Assembly: GCF_051401765.1 (NCBI RefSeq)
Contig: NW_027480423.1
Span: forward strand, 17,794,001 to 17,858,000
Direction of reading: 5' to 3'
Length of the DNA: 64,000 bases
DNA from: Calliopsis andreniformis
Lineage: Eukaryota > Arthropoda > Insecta > Hymenoptera > Andrenidae
This document shows positions 52,403 to 63,881 of this stretch, in pieces (positions within the stretch are counted from its first letter, which is position 1; each line of letters starts with the position of its first letter). The notes below the pieces were generated by a model. The model had not been told where the DNA came from. It did not search any database and was given only the letters and a program-made list of their open reading frames with translations. Both the position numbers and the translations under genes were made by a program.

Positions 52403-53194
52403 TTATATTGTATTTTATGCTTCTGGCGTTGACTTCTTAGGCCCTGACTATTCGATCTGGTGGAACAACGCCCTAGAGTGAAGCCTAGGTTGCCTGGAAC
52501 GTAGAAATGACCATCACTTTCACAAGGGTTGCCATTATTCCTGTTATAGGATGGAAAGACGGTTGTATTTTTATTGTATTTTATACTTCAGGCGTCGACT
52601 TCTGAGGCTGTAGCTATTCGATGTGGTGGAAGAACGCCATAGAGTGAAGCCTAGGTTGCCCGGAACGTAGAAATGACCATAACTTTTACACTGGTAGCAA
52701 TTATTCGTTTTACACGATGGAAGAGCTGTTGTATTTATATTGTATTTTATGCCTCTGGCGTTGACTTCTAAGGCCGTAGCTATTAGATGTGGTGGAGCAA
52801 CGCCCTAGAGTGACGCCTAGGGTAATCGGAACGTAAAAGTGGCCATAACTTCCACACTGGTTGCAATTACTCGTTTTATACGATGGAAAAACTGTTCTAT
52901 TTATTTTATATTTTATGCTTCGGGCGTTGACTTCCAAGGCCCTAACTATTCGATCTGGTGGAGCAACGCCCTAGAGCGAAGCCTAGGTTGCCCGGTACGT
53001 AGAAATGACCATCACTTTAATACTGGTTGCAATTATTCGTTTTATATGATAGAAAAACTGTTGTATTTATATTGTATTTTATGCTTCTGGCGTACACTTC
53101 TTAGGCCCTAACTATTCGATCTGGTGAAACAACGCCCTAGGGTGAAGCCTAGGTTGCCCGGAACGTAGAAATGACCATAACTTTTACACTGCTT

Positions 53195-53503
53195 GCATTT
53201 ATTCGTTTTATACAATGGAAAAACTGTTCTATTTATTTTTCACTTTATGCTCCGGGCGTTGACTTCTAAGGCCCTAACAGATTGATCTGGAGGTGCAACG
53301 CCCTAGAGTGAAGCCTAGATTGCCCGGTACGTAGAGATGACCATTACTTTCACACTGTTTGCAAATATACATTACATACGATGGAAAATCTGTTGTATTT
53401 ATGTTGTATTTTATGCTTCTGGCGTTGACTTCTTAGGCACTAACTATTTGATCTGGTGGAGCAACGCCCTAAAGTGAAGCCTAGGTTGCCCGGAACATAG
53501 AAG
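53195..53503. repeat. Marker cassette H, copy 5 (in C2)
   Basis: Copy of 49,710-50,018 at offset 3,485, with private changes ttttcactttatgctcc for ttttcattttatgctcc and aggcactaactatttg for aggccctaactatttg. Confidence 0.88.
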
Positions 53504-54727
53504 TGACCATAACTTCCACACTGGTTTCAATTATTCATTTAATATGATGGAAAAGCTGTTGTATTTATATCGTATTTTATGCTTCGGGCGTTGACTTCTT
53601 AGGCCCTAACATTTCGATCTGGTGGAGCAACGCCCTAGAGTGTAGCCTAGGTTGCTCGGAATGTAGAAATGACCATAACTTTCACACTGGTTGCAATTAC
53701 TCGTTTTATACGATGGAAAAACTGTTCTATTTATTTTATATTTTATGCTTCGGGCGTTGACTTCCAAGGCACTAACTATTCGATCTGGTGGATCAACGGC
53801 CTAGGGTGAAGCCTGGGTTGCCCGGAACGTAGAAATGACCATAACTTTTACACTGGTAGCAATTATTCGTTTCATACAATGGAAAAACTGTTATATTTAT
53901 CTTTCATTTAATGCTTCGGGCGTTGGCTTCTAAGGCCCTAACTGTTTGATCTGGTGGAGCAACGCCCTAGAGTGAAGCCTAGGTTGCCCGGAACGTAGAA
54001 ATGACCATAACTTTCTCACTGGCTGCTATTATTCGTTTTACACGATGGAAAAACTGTTATATTTATATTGTATCTTATGCTTCTAGCGTTGACTTGTTAG
54101 GCCCTAACAATTCGATCTGGTGGAACAACGACCTAGAGTGAGGCCTAGGTTGCGCGGAAAGTAGAAATGACAATAACTTTCACACTGGTTGCAATTATTC
54201 GTTTTACACGATGGAAAAGCTGTTGCATCTTTATTGTATTTTATGCTTCTGTCGTTGACGTCTAAGGTAGTAGCTATTAGATGTGGTGGAGCAACACACT
54301 AGAGTGACGCCTAGGGTGCCCGGAACGTGGAATGACCATTACTTTCGCAATGTTTGCAATTATTCATTTTATACGATGGAAAAACTGTTGTACTTATATT
54401 GTATTTTAAGCTTCTGGCGTTGACTTCTTAGGCCCTAACAATTTCATCTGGTGGAGCAACGCCCTAGGGTGAAGCCTAGGTTGCCCGGAACGTAGACATG
54501 ACCATCACTTTCAAACTGGTTGCAATTATTCCTGTTATATGACGGAAAAACTGTTGTATTTTTATTGCATTTTATGCTTCGGGCATTGACTTCTAAGGCC
54601 CTAACTATTCGATCTGTTCGAGCAACGCACTAGGGTGTAGCCTAGGTTGCCCGGAACGTAGAAATGACCATCACTTTCAAACTGGTTGCAATTATTCCGA
54701 GCATATGATGGAAAAACTGTTGTATTT

Positions 54728-55391
54728 TTATTGCATTTTATGCTTCGGTCATTGACTTCTAAGGCCCGAACTATTCAATCTGTTGGAGCAACGCCCTAGG
54801 GTGTAGCCTAGTTTGACCGGAAAGTAGAAATGACCACATCTTTCATACTGGTTCCAATTACTCGTTTTATATGATGGAAAAATTTTTGTATTTATATTGT
54901 ATTTTATGCTTCTGGCGGTGACTTCTAAGGCACTAGCTATTCGATCTGGTGGAGCAACGCCCTAGAGTGAAGCCTAGGTTGCTCGGAATGTAAAAATGAC
55001 CATAACATTTACACTGGTTGTAATTATTCGTTTTATACGATGGGAAAACTGTTATATTTATATTGTATAGTATGCTTCTGGCGTTGATTTCTTAGGCTCT
55101 AACTATTGAATCTGGTGGAACAACACCCTAGAGTGAGGCCTAGGTTGCCCGGAACGTAGAAATGACCATAACTTTCACACTGGTAGCAATATTTCGTCTT
55201 ATACAATGGAAAGACTGTTGTGTTTATTTTGCATTTTATGCTTCGGGCGTTGACTTCTAAGGCCCTAACCGTTTGATCTGGTGGAGCAACGCCCGACAGT
55301 GAAGCCTAGGTTGCCCGGAAAGTAGAAATGACCATAACTTTCACACTGGTTGCTATTATTTGTTCTATACGATGGAAAAACTGTTGTATTT
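54728..55391. repeat. Four monomers present in C2 and absent from C1
   Basis: Exactly 664 bp with no counterpart in C1. There, the gagcatatgatgg monomer runs directly into ttgtattttaatcttctgg. The extra monomers include cctagtttgaccgg, aaaatttttgtattta, and a ttgtatagtatgcttctgg variant. The break lies inside the AT-rich tail of the monomer, at matching positions on both sides, as expected for unequal crossing-over in register. Confidence 0.88.
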
Positions 55392-56551
55392 ATATTGTAT
55401 TTTAATCTTCTGGCGTTCACTTCTAGGGCACTAACTACTCGATCTGGTGGAGCAACGCAATAGAGTGAAGCCTAGGTTGCCCGGAACGTAGAATTGGCCA
55501 TCACTTTCAAACTGGTTGCAATTATTCCTGTTATATGATGGAAACACTGTTGTGTTCTTATTGCATTTTATGCTTCGGGCGTTGACTTCTAAGGCCCTAA
55601 CTATTCCATCTGTTGGAGCAACGCCCTAGGGTTGAAACCTAGGTTTCTCGGAAAGTAGAAATGACCATAAGTTTCATACTGGTTGCAATTATTCGTTTTA
55701 TACGATGGAAAAACTGTTGTATTGTTATTGTATTTTATGCTTCTGGCGTTGACTTCTAAGGCACTCACTATTCGATCTGGTGGAGCAACGCCCGAGGGTG
55801 AAGTCTAGGTTGCCCGGAACGTAGAAATGACCATAACTTTCACACTGGTTGCTACTATTCGTTCTATACGATGGAAAAACTGTTATATTTATAGTGTATC
55901 TTATGCTTCTGGCGTTGACTTGTTAGGCCCTAACAATTCGATCTGGTGGAACAACGACCTAGAGTGAGGCCTAGGTAGCCCGGAACGTAGAAATGACCAT
56001 CACTTCCATACTGGTAGCAATTATTCGTTTTATACGATGGAAAAACTGTTTTGTTTATATTGTATTTTATGCTTCTGGCGTTGACTTCTAAGGCTCTAAC
56101 TATTCGATCTGGTGGAGCATCGCCCTAGAGTGAAGCCTAGGTTGCCCGGAACGTAGAAATGACCATCACTTTCAAACTGGTTGCAATTATTCCTGTTATA
56201 GGATGGAAAAACTGTTGTATTTTTATTGCATTTTATGCTTCGGGCATTGACTTCTAAGGTCCTAACTATTCAATCTGTTTGAGCAACGCCCTAGGGTGAA
56301 CCCTAGGTTGCGCGGAAAGTAGAAATGACAATAACTTTCACACTGCGTGCAATTATTCGTTTTATACGATGGAAAAGCTGTTGCATCTTTATTGTATTTT
56401 ATGCTTCTGTCGTTGTCGTCTAAGGCCGTAGCTGTTAGATGTGGTGGAGCAACGCACTAGAGTGACGCCTAGGTTGCCCGGAACGTGGAATGACCATTAC
56501 TTTCGCAATGTTTGCAATTATTCATTTTATACGATGGAAAAACTGTTGTAC

Positions 56552-56793
56552 TTATATTGTATTTTATGCTTCTGGCGCTGACTTCTTAGGCCCTAACAAT
56601 TCGATCTGGTGGAGCAACGCCCTAGGGTGCAGCCTAGGTTGCCCGGAACGCGGAAATGACCAGAACTCTCACACTGGTTGCTATCATTCGTTTTATACGA
56701 TGGAAAAACTGTTATATTTATATTGTATTTTATGCTTCTGGCGTTGACTTCTTAGGCCCTAACTGTTCCATCTGGTGGAACAACACCCTAGAC
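56552..56793. repeat. Link monomers between C2 and D2
   Basis: About 1.5 monomers with individual variants (gaccagaactctcacac, caacaccctagactg). I found no long copy of this link elsewhere. It contains satellite only. Confidence 0.75.
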
Positions 56794-59700
56794 TGAAGCC
56801 TAGGTTGCCTGGAACGTACAAATGACCATCACTTTCACAAGGGTTGGAATTATTCCGGTTATATGATGGAAACACTGTTGTATTTTTTTTGCATTTTATG
56901 GTTCGGGCGTTCACTTCTAAGGTCCTAACTATTGAATCTGTTGGAGCAACGCCCTAGGGTGAAGCCTAGCTTGCTCGGAAAGTAGAAATGACCATAAGTT
57001 TCATACTGGTTGCAATTATTCGTTTTATACGATGGAAACACTGTTGTATTTTTATTGCATTTTATGCTTCGGGCGTTGACTTCTAAGGCCATAACTATTC
57101 AATCTGTTGGAGCAACGCCCTAGGGTGAAGCCTAGGTTGCTCGGAAAGTAGAAATGACCATCAGTTTCATACTGGTTGCAATTATTCGTTTTATACGATG
57201 GAAAAGCTGTTCTATTTATTTTGTATTTTATGCTTCTGGCGTTTACTTCTAAGGACCTAACTATTCGATCAGTGGAGCAACGCCCTAGAGTGAAGCCTAG
57301 GTTGCCTGGAACGTACAAATGACCATCACTTTCACAAGGGTTGCAATTATTCCGGTTATATGATGGAAACACTGTTGTATTTTTTTTGCATTTTATGGTT
57401 CGGACGTTGACTTCTAAGGCCCTAACTATTCAATCCGTTGGAGCAACGCCCTAGGGTGAAGCCTAGGTTGCTCGGAAAGTAGAAATGTCCATAAGTTTCA
57501 TACTGGTTGCAATTATTCGTTTTATACGATGGAAAAACTGTTGTATTTATATTGTATTTTATGCTTCGGGCGTTGACTTCTAAGGCCCCAACTGTTTGAT
57601 CTGGTGGAGCAACGCCCTAGAGTGAAGCCTAGGTTGCCTGGAACGTAGAAATGACCATCACTTTCTCACGGGTTGCAATTACTCCTGTTATAGGATGGAA
57701 AGACTGTTATATTTTTATTGTATTTTATACTTCAGGCGTTGACTTCTGAGGCCGTAGCTGTTCGATGTGGTGGAAGAACGCCATACAGTGAAGCCTAGGT
57801 TGCCCGGAACGTAGAAATGACCATTACTTTCACACTGTTTGCAATTATTCCTTTTATACGATGGAAAAGCTGTTGTATTTATATCGTATTTTATGCTTCT
57901 GGCGTTGACTTCTAAGGACCTAACCATTCGGTCTGGTGGAGCAACGCCATAGAGTGAAGCCTAGGTTGCTCGGACTGTAGAAATGACCATAACTTTCACA
58001 CTGGTTGCAATTATTCGTTTTATACGATGGAAAAACTGTTGCATCTTTATCGCATTTTGTGCTTCTGGCGTTGACTTCTTAGGCCGTAACTATTCGATCT
58101 GGTGGAGCACCGCCCTGGAGTGAAACCTAGGTTGGCCGGAACGTAGAAATGACCACTACTATCACACTGGTTGCAAATTATTCCTGCTATACGATGGAAA
58201 AGCTGTTGTATTTTTATTGCATTTTATGCTTCGGGCATTGACTTCTAAGGCCCTCACTATTCAATCTGTTGGAGCAACGCCCTGGTGTGAAACCTAGGTT
58301 GCCCGGAACTTAGAATTGGCCATCACTTTCAAACTGGTTGCAATTATTCCTGATATATGGTGGAAACACTGTTGTATTTTTTTTGCATTTTATGGTTCGG
58401 GCGTTGACTTCTAAGGCCCTAACTGTTCAATCTGTTGGAGCGAGGCCCTAGGGTGAAGCCTAGGTTGCTCGGAGAGTAGAAATGACCATAAGTTTCATAC
58501 TGGTTGCAATTATTCGTTTTATATGATGGAAAAACTGTTGTATTTATATCGTATTTTATGCTTCTGGCGTTGACTTCTAAGACCCTAACTGTTTGATCTG
58601 GTGGAGCAACGCCCTAGAGTGAAGCCTAGGTTGCCTGGAACGTAGAAATGACCATCCCTTTCACACGGGTTGCAATTATTCCTGATATAGGATGGAAAGA
58701 CTTTTGTATTTTTATTGTATTTTATACTTCAGGCTTTGACTTCTGAGGCCGTAGCTATCCGATGTGGTGGAAGAACGCCATACACTGAAGCCAAGGTTGC
58801 CGGGATCGTAGAAATGACCATAACTTTCACACTGGTTGCAATTATTTGTTTTATACGATGGAAAAGCTGTTGTATTTATATCGTATTTTATGCTTCTGGC
58901 GTTGACTTCTTAGGCCGTAACTATTCCGTCTGGTGGAGCAACGCCCTGGTGTGAAACCTAGGTTGCCCGGAACTTAGAATTGGCCATCACTTTCAAACTG
59001 GTTGCAATTATTCCTGATATATGGTGGAAACACTGTTGTATTTTTTTTGCATTTTATGGTTCGAGCGTTGACTTCTAAGACCCTAACTGTTCAATCTGTT
59101 GGAGCAAGGCCCTAGGGTGAAGCCTAGGTTGCTCGGAAAGTAGAAATGACCATAAGTTTCATACTGGTTGCAATTATTCGTTTTATACGATGGAAAAACT
59201 GTTGTATTTATATTGTATTTTATGCTTCTAGCGTTGACTTCTAAGGCACTATCTATTCGATCTGGTGGAGCAACGCCCTAGAGAGAAGCCTGGGTTGCCC
59301 GGAACGTAGAATTGGCCATCACTTTGAAACTGGTTGCAATTATTCCTGTTATATGAGGGAAACACTGTTGTATTTTTTTTGCATTTTATGGTTCGGGCGT
59401 TGACTTCTACGGCCCTAACTATTCAATCCGTTGGAGCAACGCCCTAGTGTGAAGCCTAGGTTGCTCGGAAAGTACAAATGACCATATGTTTCATACTGGT
59501 TGCAATTATTTGTTACATACGATGGAAAAACTGTTGTATTTATATTGTATTTTATGCTTCTGGCGTTGACTTCTAAGGCACTTACTATTCGATCTGGTGG
59601 AGCAACGCCCTAGAGTGAAGCCTAGGTTGCCCGGAACGTAGAATTGGCCTTCACTTTCACACTGGTTGCAATTATTCGTTTTATACGATGGAAAAGCTGT

Positions 59701-60673
59701 TGTATTTATTTTGTATTTAATGATTCTGACGTTGACTTCTTAGGCACTAACTATTCCATCTGGTGGAACAACGCCCTAGAGTAAAGCTCAGGTTGCGCGG
59801 AACGTAGAAGTGACCATAACTTTCACACTGGTAGCAATTATTCGTTTGATACAATGGAAAAACTGTTCTATTTATTTTGTATTTAATGATTCGGGCGTTG
59901 ACTTCTAAGGCCCTAACTATTCGATCAGGTGGAGCAACGCCCTAGAGTGATGCCTAGGTAGCTCGAAATGTAGAAAGGATCATAACTTTCACACTGGTTA
60001 CTATCATTCGTTTTATATGATGGAAAAACTGTTGTATTTATATTGTATTTTATGCTTCTGGCGTTCACTTCTTAGGCCCTAACTATTCGATCTGGTGGAA
60101 CAACGGCCTAGAGTGAAGCCTAGGTTGCCCAGGACGTAGAAATGACCATAAATTTTACACTGGTAACAATTATTCGTTTTATACAATGGAAAAACTGTTC
60201 TTTTTATTTTGTATTTAATGCTTCGGGCGTTGACTTCTAAGGCCCCAACTGTTTGATCTGGTGGAGCAACGCCCTAGTGTGAAGCCTAGGTTGCCTGGAA
60301 CGTAGAAATGACCATCACTTTCACACGGGTTGCAATTATTCCCGCTATACGATGGAAAAACTGTTGTATTTTAATTCTATTTTATGCTTTTAGCGATGAA
60401 TTCTAAGTCCCTAGCTATTCGATCTGGTGGAGCAACGCCCTAGAGTGACGCCTAGGTTGCTCGGAACGTAGAAATGACCATTACTTTCACACTGGTTGCA
60501 ATTATTCGTTTTATACGATGGAAAAGCTGTTGTAATTATATCGCATTTTATGCTTCTGGCGTTGACTTCTTATGACCTAACTATTCGATCTGGTGGAGCA
60601 ACGCCCTGGAGTAAAACCTAGGTTGCCCGGAACGTAGGAATGACCATTACTTTCACACTGGTTGCAATTATTC
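56794..60673. repeat. Block D, second copy (D2) with nine extra monomers
   Basis: Copy of 36,710-39,095 interrupted by 1,494 bp. The eight-T monomers recur at about 56,882, 57,371, 58,377, 59,040 and 59,370. After the insertion, the match to D1 is continuous from 58,582 to 60,673 at offset 21,578. Differences include gacttttgta for gactgttgta, tctacggcc for tctaaggcc, and ctagtgtgaag for ctagagtgaag. Confidence 0.87.
57088..58581. repeat. Nine monomers present in D2 and absent from D1
   Basis: 1,494 bp, exactly 9 x 166. They include two further eight-T monomers, a gatcagtggagc monomer with a 2-3 bp deletion near 57,270, and B/A-like monomers near 57,800-58,200 (ctactatcacactgg, gcaaattattcctgc). 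The mixture suggests D2 took in sequence by exchange with another part of the array, or that D1 lost it. Confidence 0.82.
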
Positions 60674-62599
60674 CTGTTATACGGTGGAAAAACTGTTGTA
60701 TTTTTACTGCATTTTATGATCCGGGCACTGACTTTTAAGGCCCTAACTATTCAATCTGTTAGAGCAACGCCCTAGGGTGACGCCTAGGTTGCCTGGAAAG
60801 TAGAAATGACCATAACTTTCACACTGGTAGCAATTATTCGTTTTATACGATGGAAAAACTGTTCTATATATTTTGTATTTTATGCTTCGGGCATTGACTT
60901 CTAAGGCCCTAACTATTCAATCTGTGGGAGCTACGCCCCAGGGTGAAGCATAGGTTGCCCGGAAAGTGGAAATGACCATAACTTTCACACTGGTTGCAAT
61001 TATTCGTTTTATACGATGAAAAGACTGTTGTATTTATATTCTATTTTATGCTTCTGGCGTTCACTTCTTAGGCCCTAACTATTCGATCTGGTGGAACAAC
61101 GCCGTAGGGTGAAGCCTAGGTTGCCCGGAACGCAGAAATGACCATTATCTTCACGCTTTTTGCAATTATTCCTGTTATACGATGGAAAAACAGTTGCATC
61201 TTTATTGTATTTTATGTTTCTGGCGTCGACTTCTAAGGCTCTAACTATTCGATCTGATGGAGCGACGCCCTAGAGTGATGCCTAGGTAGCCCGGAACGTA
61301 GAAATGACCATAACTTTCACACTGGTTGCTATCTTTCGTTTTATACGATTGAGAAGCTGTTGTAATTATATCGTATTTTATGCTTCTGGCGTTGACTTCT
61401 TAGGCCCTAACTATTCGATCTGGTGGAACAACGCCCTAGGATGAAGCGCAGGTTGCCGGGAAAGTAGAAATGACCATAACTTTCACACTGGTTGCAATTA
61501 TTCGTTTTATACGATGGAAAAGCTGTGGCATCTTTATTGTATTTTATTCATCTGGGGCTGACTTCTAAGGCCGTAGCTATTAGATGTGGTGGAGCAACGC
61601 CCTAGAGTGACGACTAGGTTGCCCTGAACGTAGAAATGACCATTATTTTCACAATGTTTGCAATTATTCATTTTATACGATGGAAAAACTTTTGTACTTA
61701 TATTGTATTTTATTCTTCTGGCGTTGACTTCTTAGGCCCTAAATATTCGATCTGGTGGAACAACGCCCTAGAGTGAAGACTAGGTTGCCCGGAACATGGA
61801 AATGACCATTACTTTCAGACAGTTTGCAAATATACATTATATACGATGGAAAAGCTGTTGTATTTATATTGCATTTTATGTTTCTGGCGTTGACTTCTTA
61901 GGCCCTGACTACTTAATCTGGTAGAGCACCGCCCTAGAGTGTTGCATAGGTTGCCCGGAACGTAGAAATGACCATAACTTTCACACCGGTAGCAACTATT
62001 CGTTTTATACGATGGAAAAACCTGTTCGATTTATTTTGTATTTTATGCTTCGGGCGTTGACTTCTAAGGCCCTAACTGTTTGATCTGGTGGACCAACGCC
62101 CTAGAATGAAGCCTAGGTTGCCCGGAACGTAGAAATGACCAGTACATTCACACTGGTTGCAGTTATTCCTGTAAAACGATGGAAAAACTGTTGCATTTTT
62201 ATTGTATTTTATGCTTCTGGCGTTGACTTCTAAGGCCCTAACTGTTCGATCTAGTGGAGCAACGCCCTAGGGTGAAGCCTAGGTTGTCCGGAATGTAGAA
62301 ATGTCCATAACTTTCACACTGGTTGCAATTATTCGTTTTATACGATTGAGAAGCTGTTGTAATTATATCGTATTTTATGCTCCTGGCGTTGACTTCTTAT
62401 GACCTAACTATTCGATCTGGTGGAGCAACGCCCTGGAGTGAAACCTAGGTTGCCCGGAACGTGGGAATGACCATTACTTTCACACTGGTTGCAATTATTC
62501 CTGTTATACGGTGGAAAAACTGTTGTATTTTTATTGCATTTTATGCTTCGGGCATTGACTTTTAAGGCCCTAACTATTCAATCTGTTGGAGCAACGCCC
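60674..62599. repeat. Less duplicated monomers right of D2
   Basis: About 12 monomers with many private variants (ctgtgggagctacgcc, gcgcaggttgccggg, tacgattgagaagctg, cctgttcgatttatt). The stretch from about 61,545 shares the ttcatctggggctg and gacgactaggttgccctg variants with about 34,821 at offset 26,724 (161 monomers minus 2 bp). No other element is visible. Confidence 0.76.
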
Positions 62600-63320
62600 T
62601 AGGGTGAAGCCTAGGTTGCCCGGAACGTAGAAATGAGCATAACTATCACACTGGTTGCAATTATCTGTTTTATACGATGGAAAAGCTGCCGTATTTATAT
62701 CGTATTTTATGCTTCCGGCGTTGACTTCTTAGGCCCTAACTATTCCATCTGGTGGAACAACGCCCTAGGGTGACGCCTAGGTTGCCTGGAAAGTAGAAAT
62801 GACCATAACTTTCACACTGGTAGCAATTATTCGTTTTATACGATGGAAAAACTGTTCCATATATTTTGTATTTTATGCTTCTGGCGTTCACTTCCTAGGC
62901 CCTAACTATTCGATCTGGTGGATCAACGGCCTAGGGTGAAGCCTGGGTTGCCCGGAACGTAGAAATGACCATAACTTTTACACTGGTAGCAATTATTCGT
63001 TTTATACAATGGAAAAACTGTTCTATTTATCTTGTATTTAATGCTTCGGGCGTTGGCTTCTAAGGCCCTAACTGTTTGATCTGGTGGAGCAACGCCCTAG
63101 AGTGAAGCCTAGGTTGCCCGGAACGTAGAAATGACCATAACTTTCTCACTGGCTGCTATTATTCGTTTTATACGATGGAAAAACTGTTATATTTATATTG
63201 TATTTTATGCTTCTGGCGTTGACTTCTTAGGCCCTAACTATTCGATCTGGTGGATCAACGGCCTAGGGTGAAGCCTGGGTTGCCCGGAACGTAGAAATGA
63301 CCATAACTTTTACACTGGTA

Positions 63321-63629
63321 GCATTTATTCGTTTTATACAATGGAAAAACTGTTCTATTTATTTTTCATTTTATGCTCCGGGCGTTGACTTCTAAGGCCC
63401 TAACAGATTGATCTGGAGGTGCAACGCCCTAGAGTGAAGCCTAGATTGCCCGGTACGTAGAGATGACCATTACTTTCACACTGTTTGCAAATATACATTA
63501 CATACGATGGAAAATCTGTTGTATTTATGTTGTATTTTATGCTTCTGGCGTTGACTTCTTAGGACCTAACTATTTGATCTGGTGGAGCAACGCCCTAAAG
63601 TGAAGCCTAGGTTGCCCGGAACATAGAAG
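63321..63629. repeat. Marker cassette H, copy 6
   Basis: 309-bp copy at offset 15,271 from copy 3. It has gaggtgcaacgcc and ttaggacctaactatttg, so it is not a direct recent copy of the B versions. Confidence 0.88.
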
Positions 63630-63881
63630 TGACCATAACTTCCACACTGGTTTCAATTATTCATTTAATATGATGGAAAAGCTGTTGTATTTATATCGTA
63701 TTTTATGCTTCGGGCGTTGACTTCTTAGGCCCTAACATTTCGATCTGGTGGAGCAACGCCCTAGAGTGTAGCCTAGGTTGCTCGGAATGTAGAAATGACC
63801 ATAACTTTCACACTGGTTGCAATTACTCGTTTTATACGATGGAAAAACTGTTCTATTTATTTTATATTTTATGCTTCGGGC

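Larger units (their letters stand above)
52403..56551. repeat. Block C, second copy (C2), 25 monomers
   Basis: Head-to-tail copy of C1. The offset is 3,485 up to about 54,727 and 4,149 from 55,392 on. The change of 664 bp is exactly four monomers. About fourteen substitutions separate the shared parts by eye, for example ggcgtacac for ggcgttcac, gtaaaagtggcc for gtagaagtggcc, and gtagacatgacc for gtagaaatgacc. The copy ends around 56,577, where ggcgttgac becomes ggcgctgac. Confidence 0.9.

Noticed and set aside
57052..57372. Longest open frame in the window, 106 codons on the - strand
   Set aside because: It spans about two monomers and exists only because chance variants remove stops, including a 2-3 bp deletion near 57,270. 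It resembles the other minus-strand satellite frames and has no signs of a gene.
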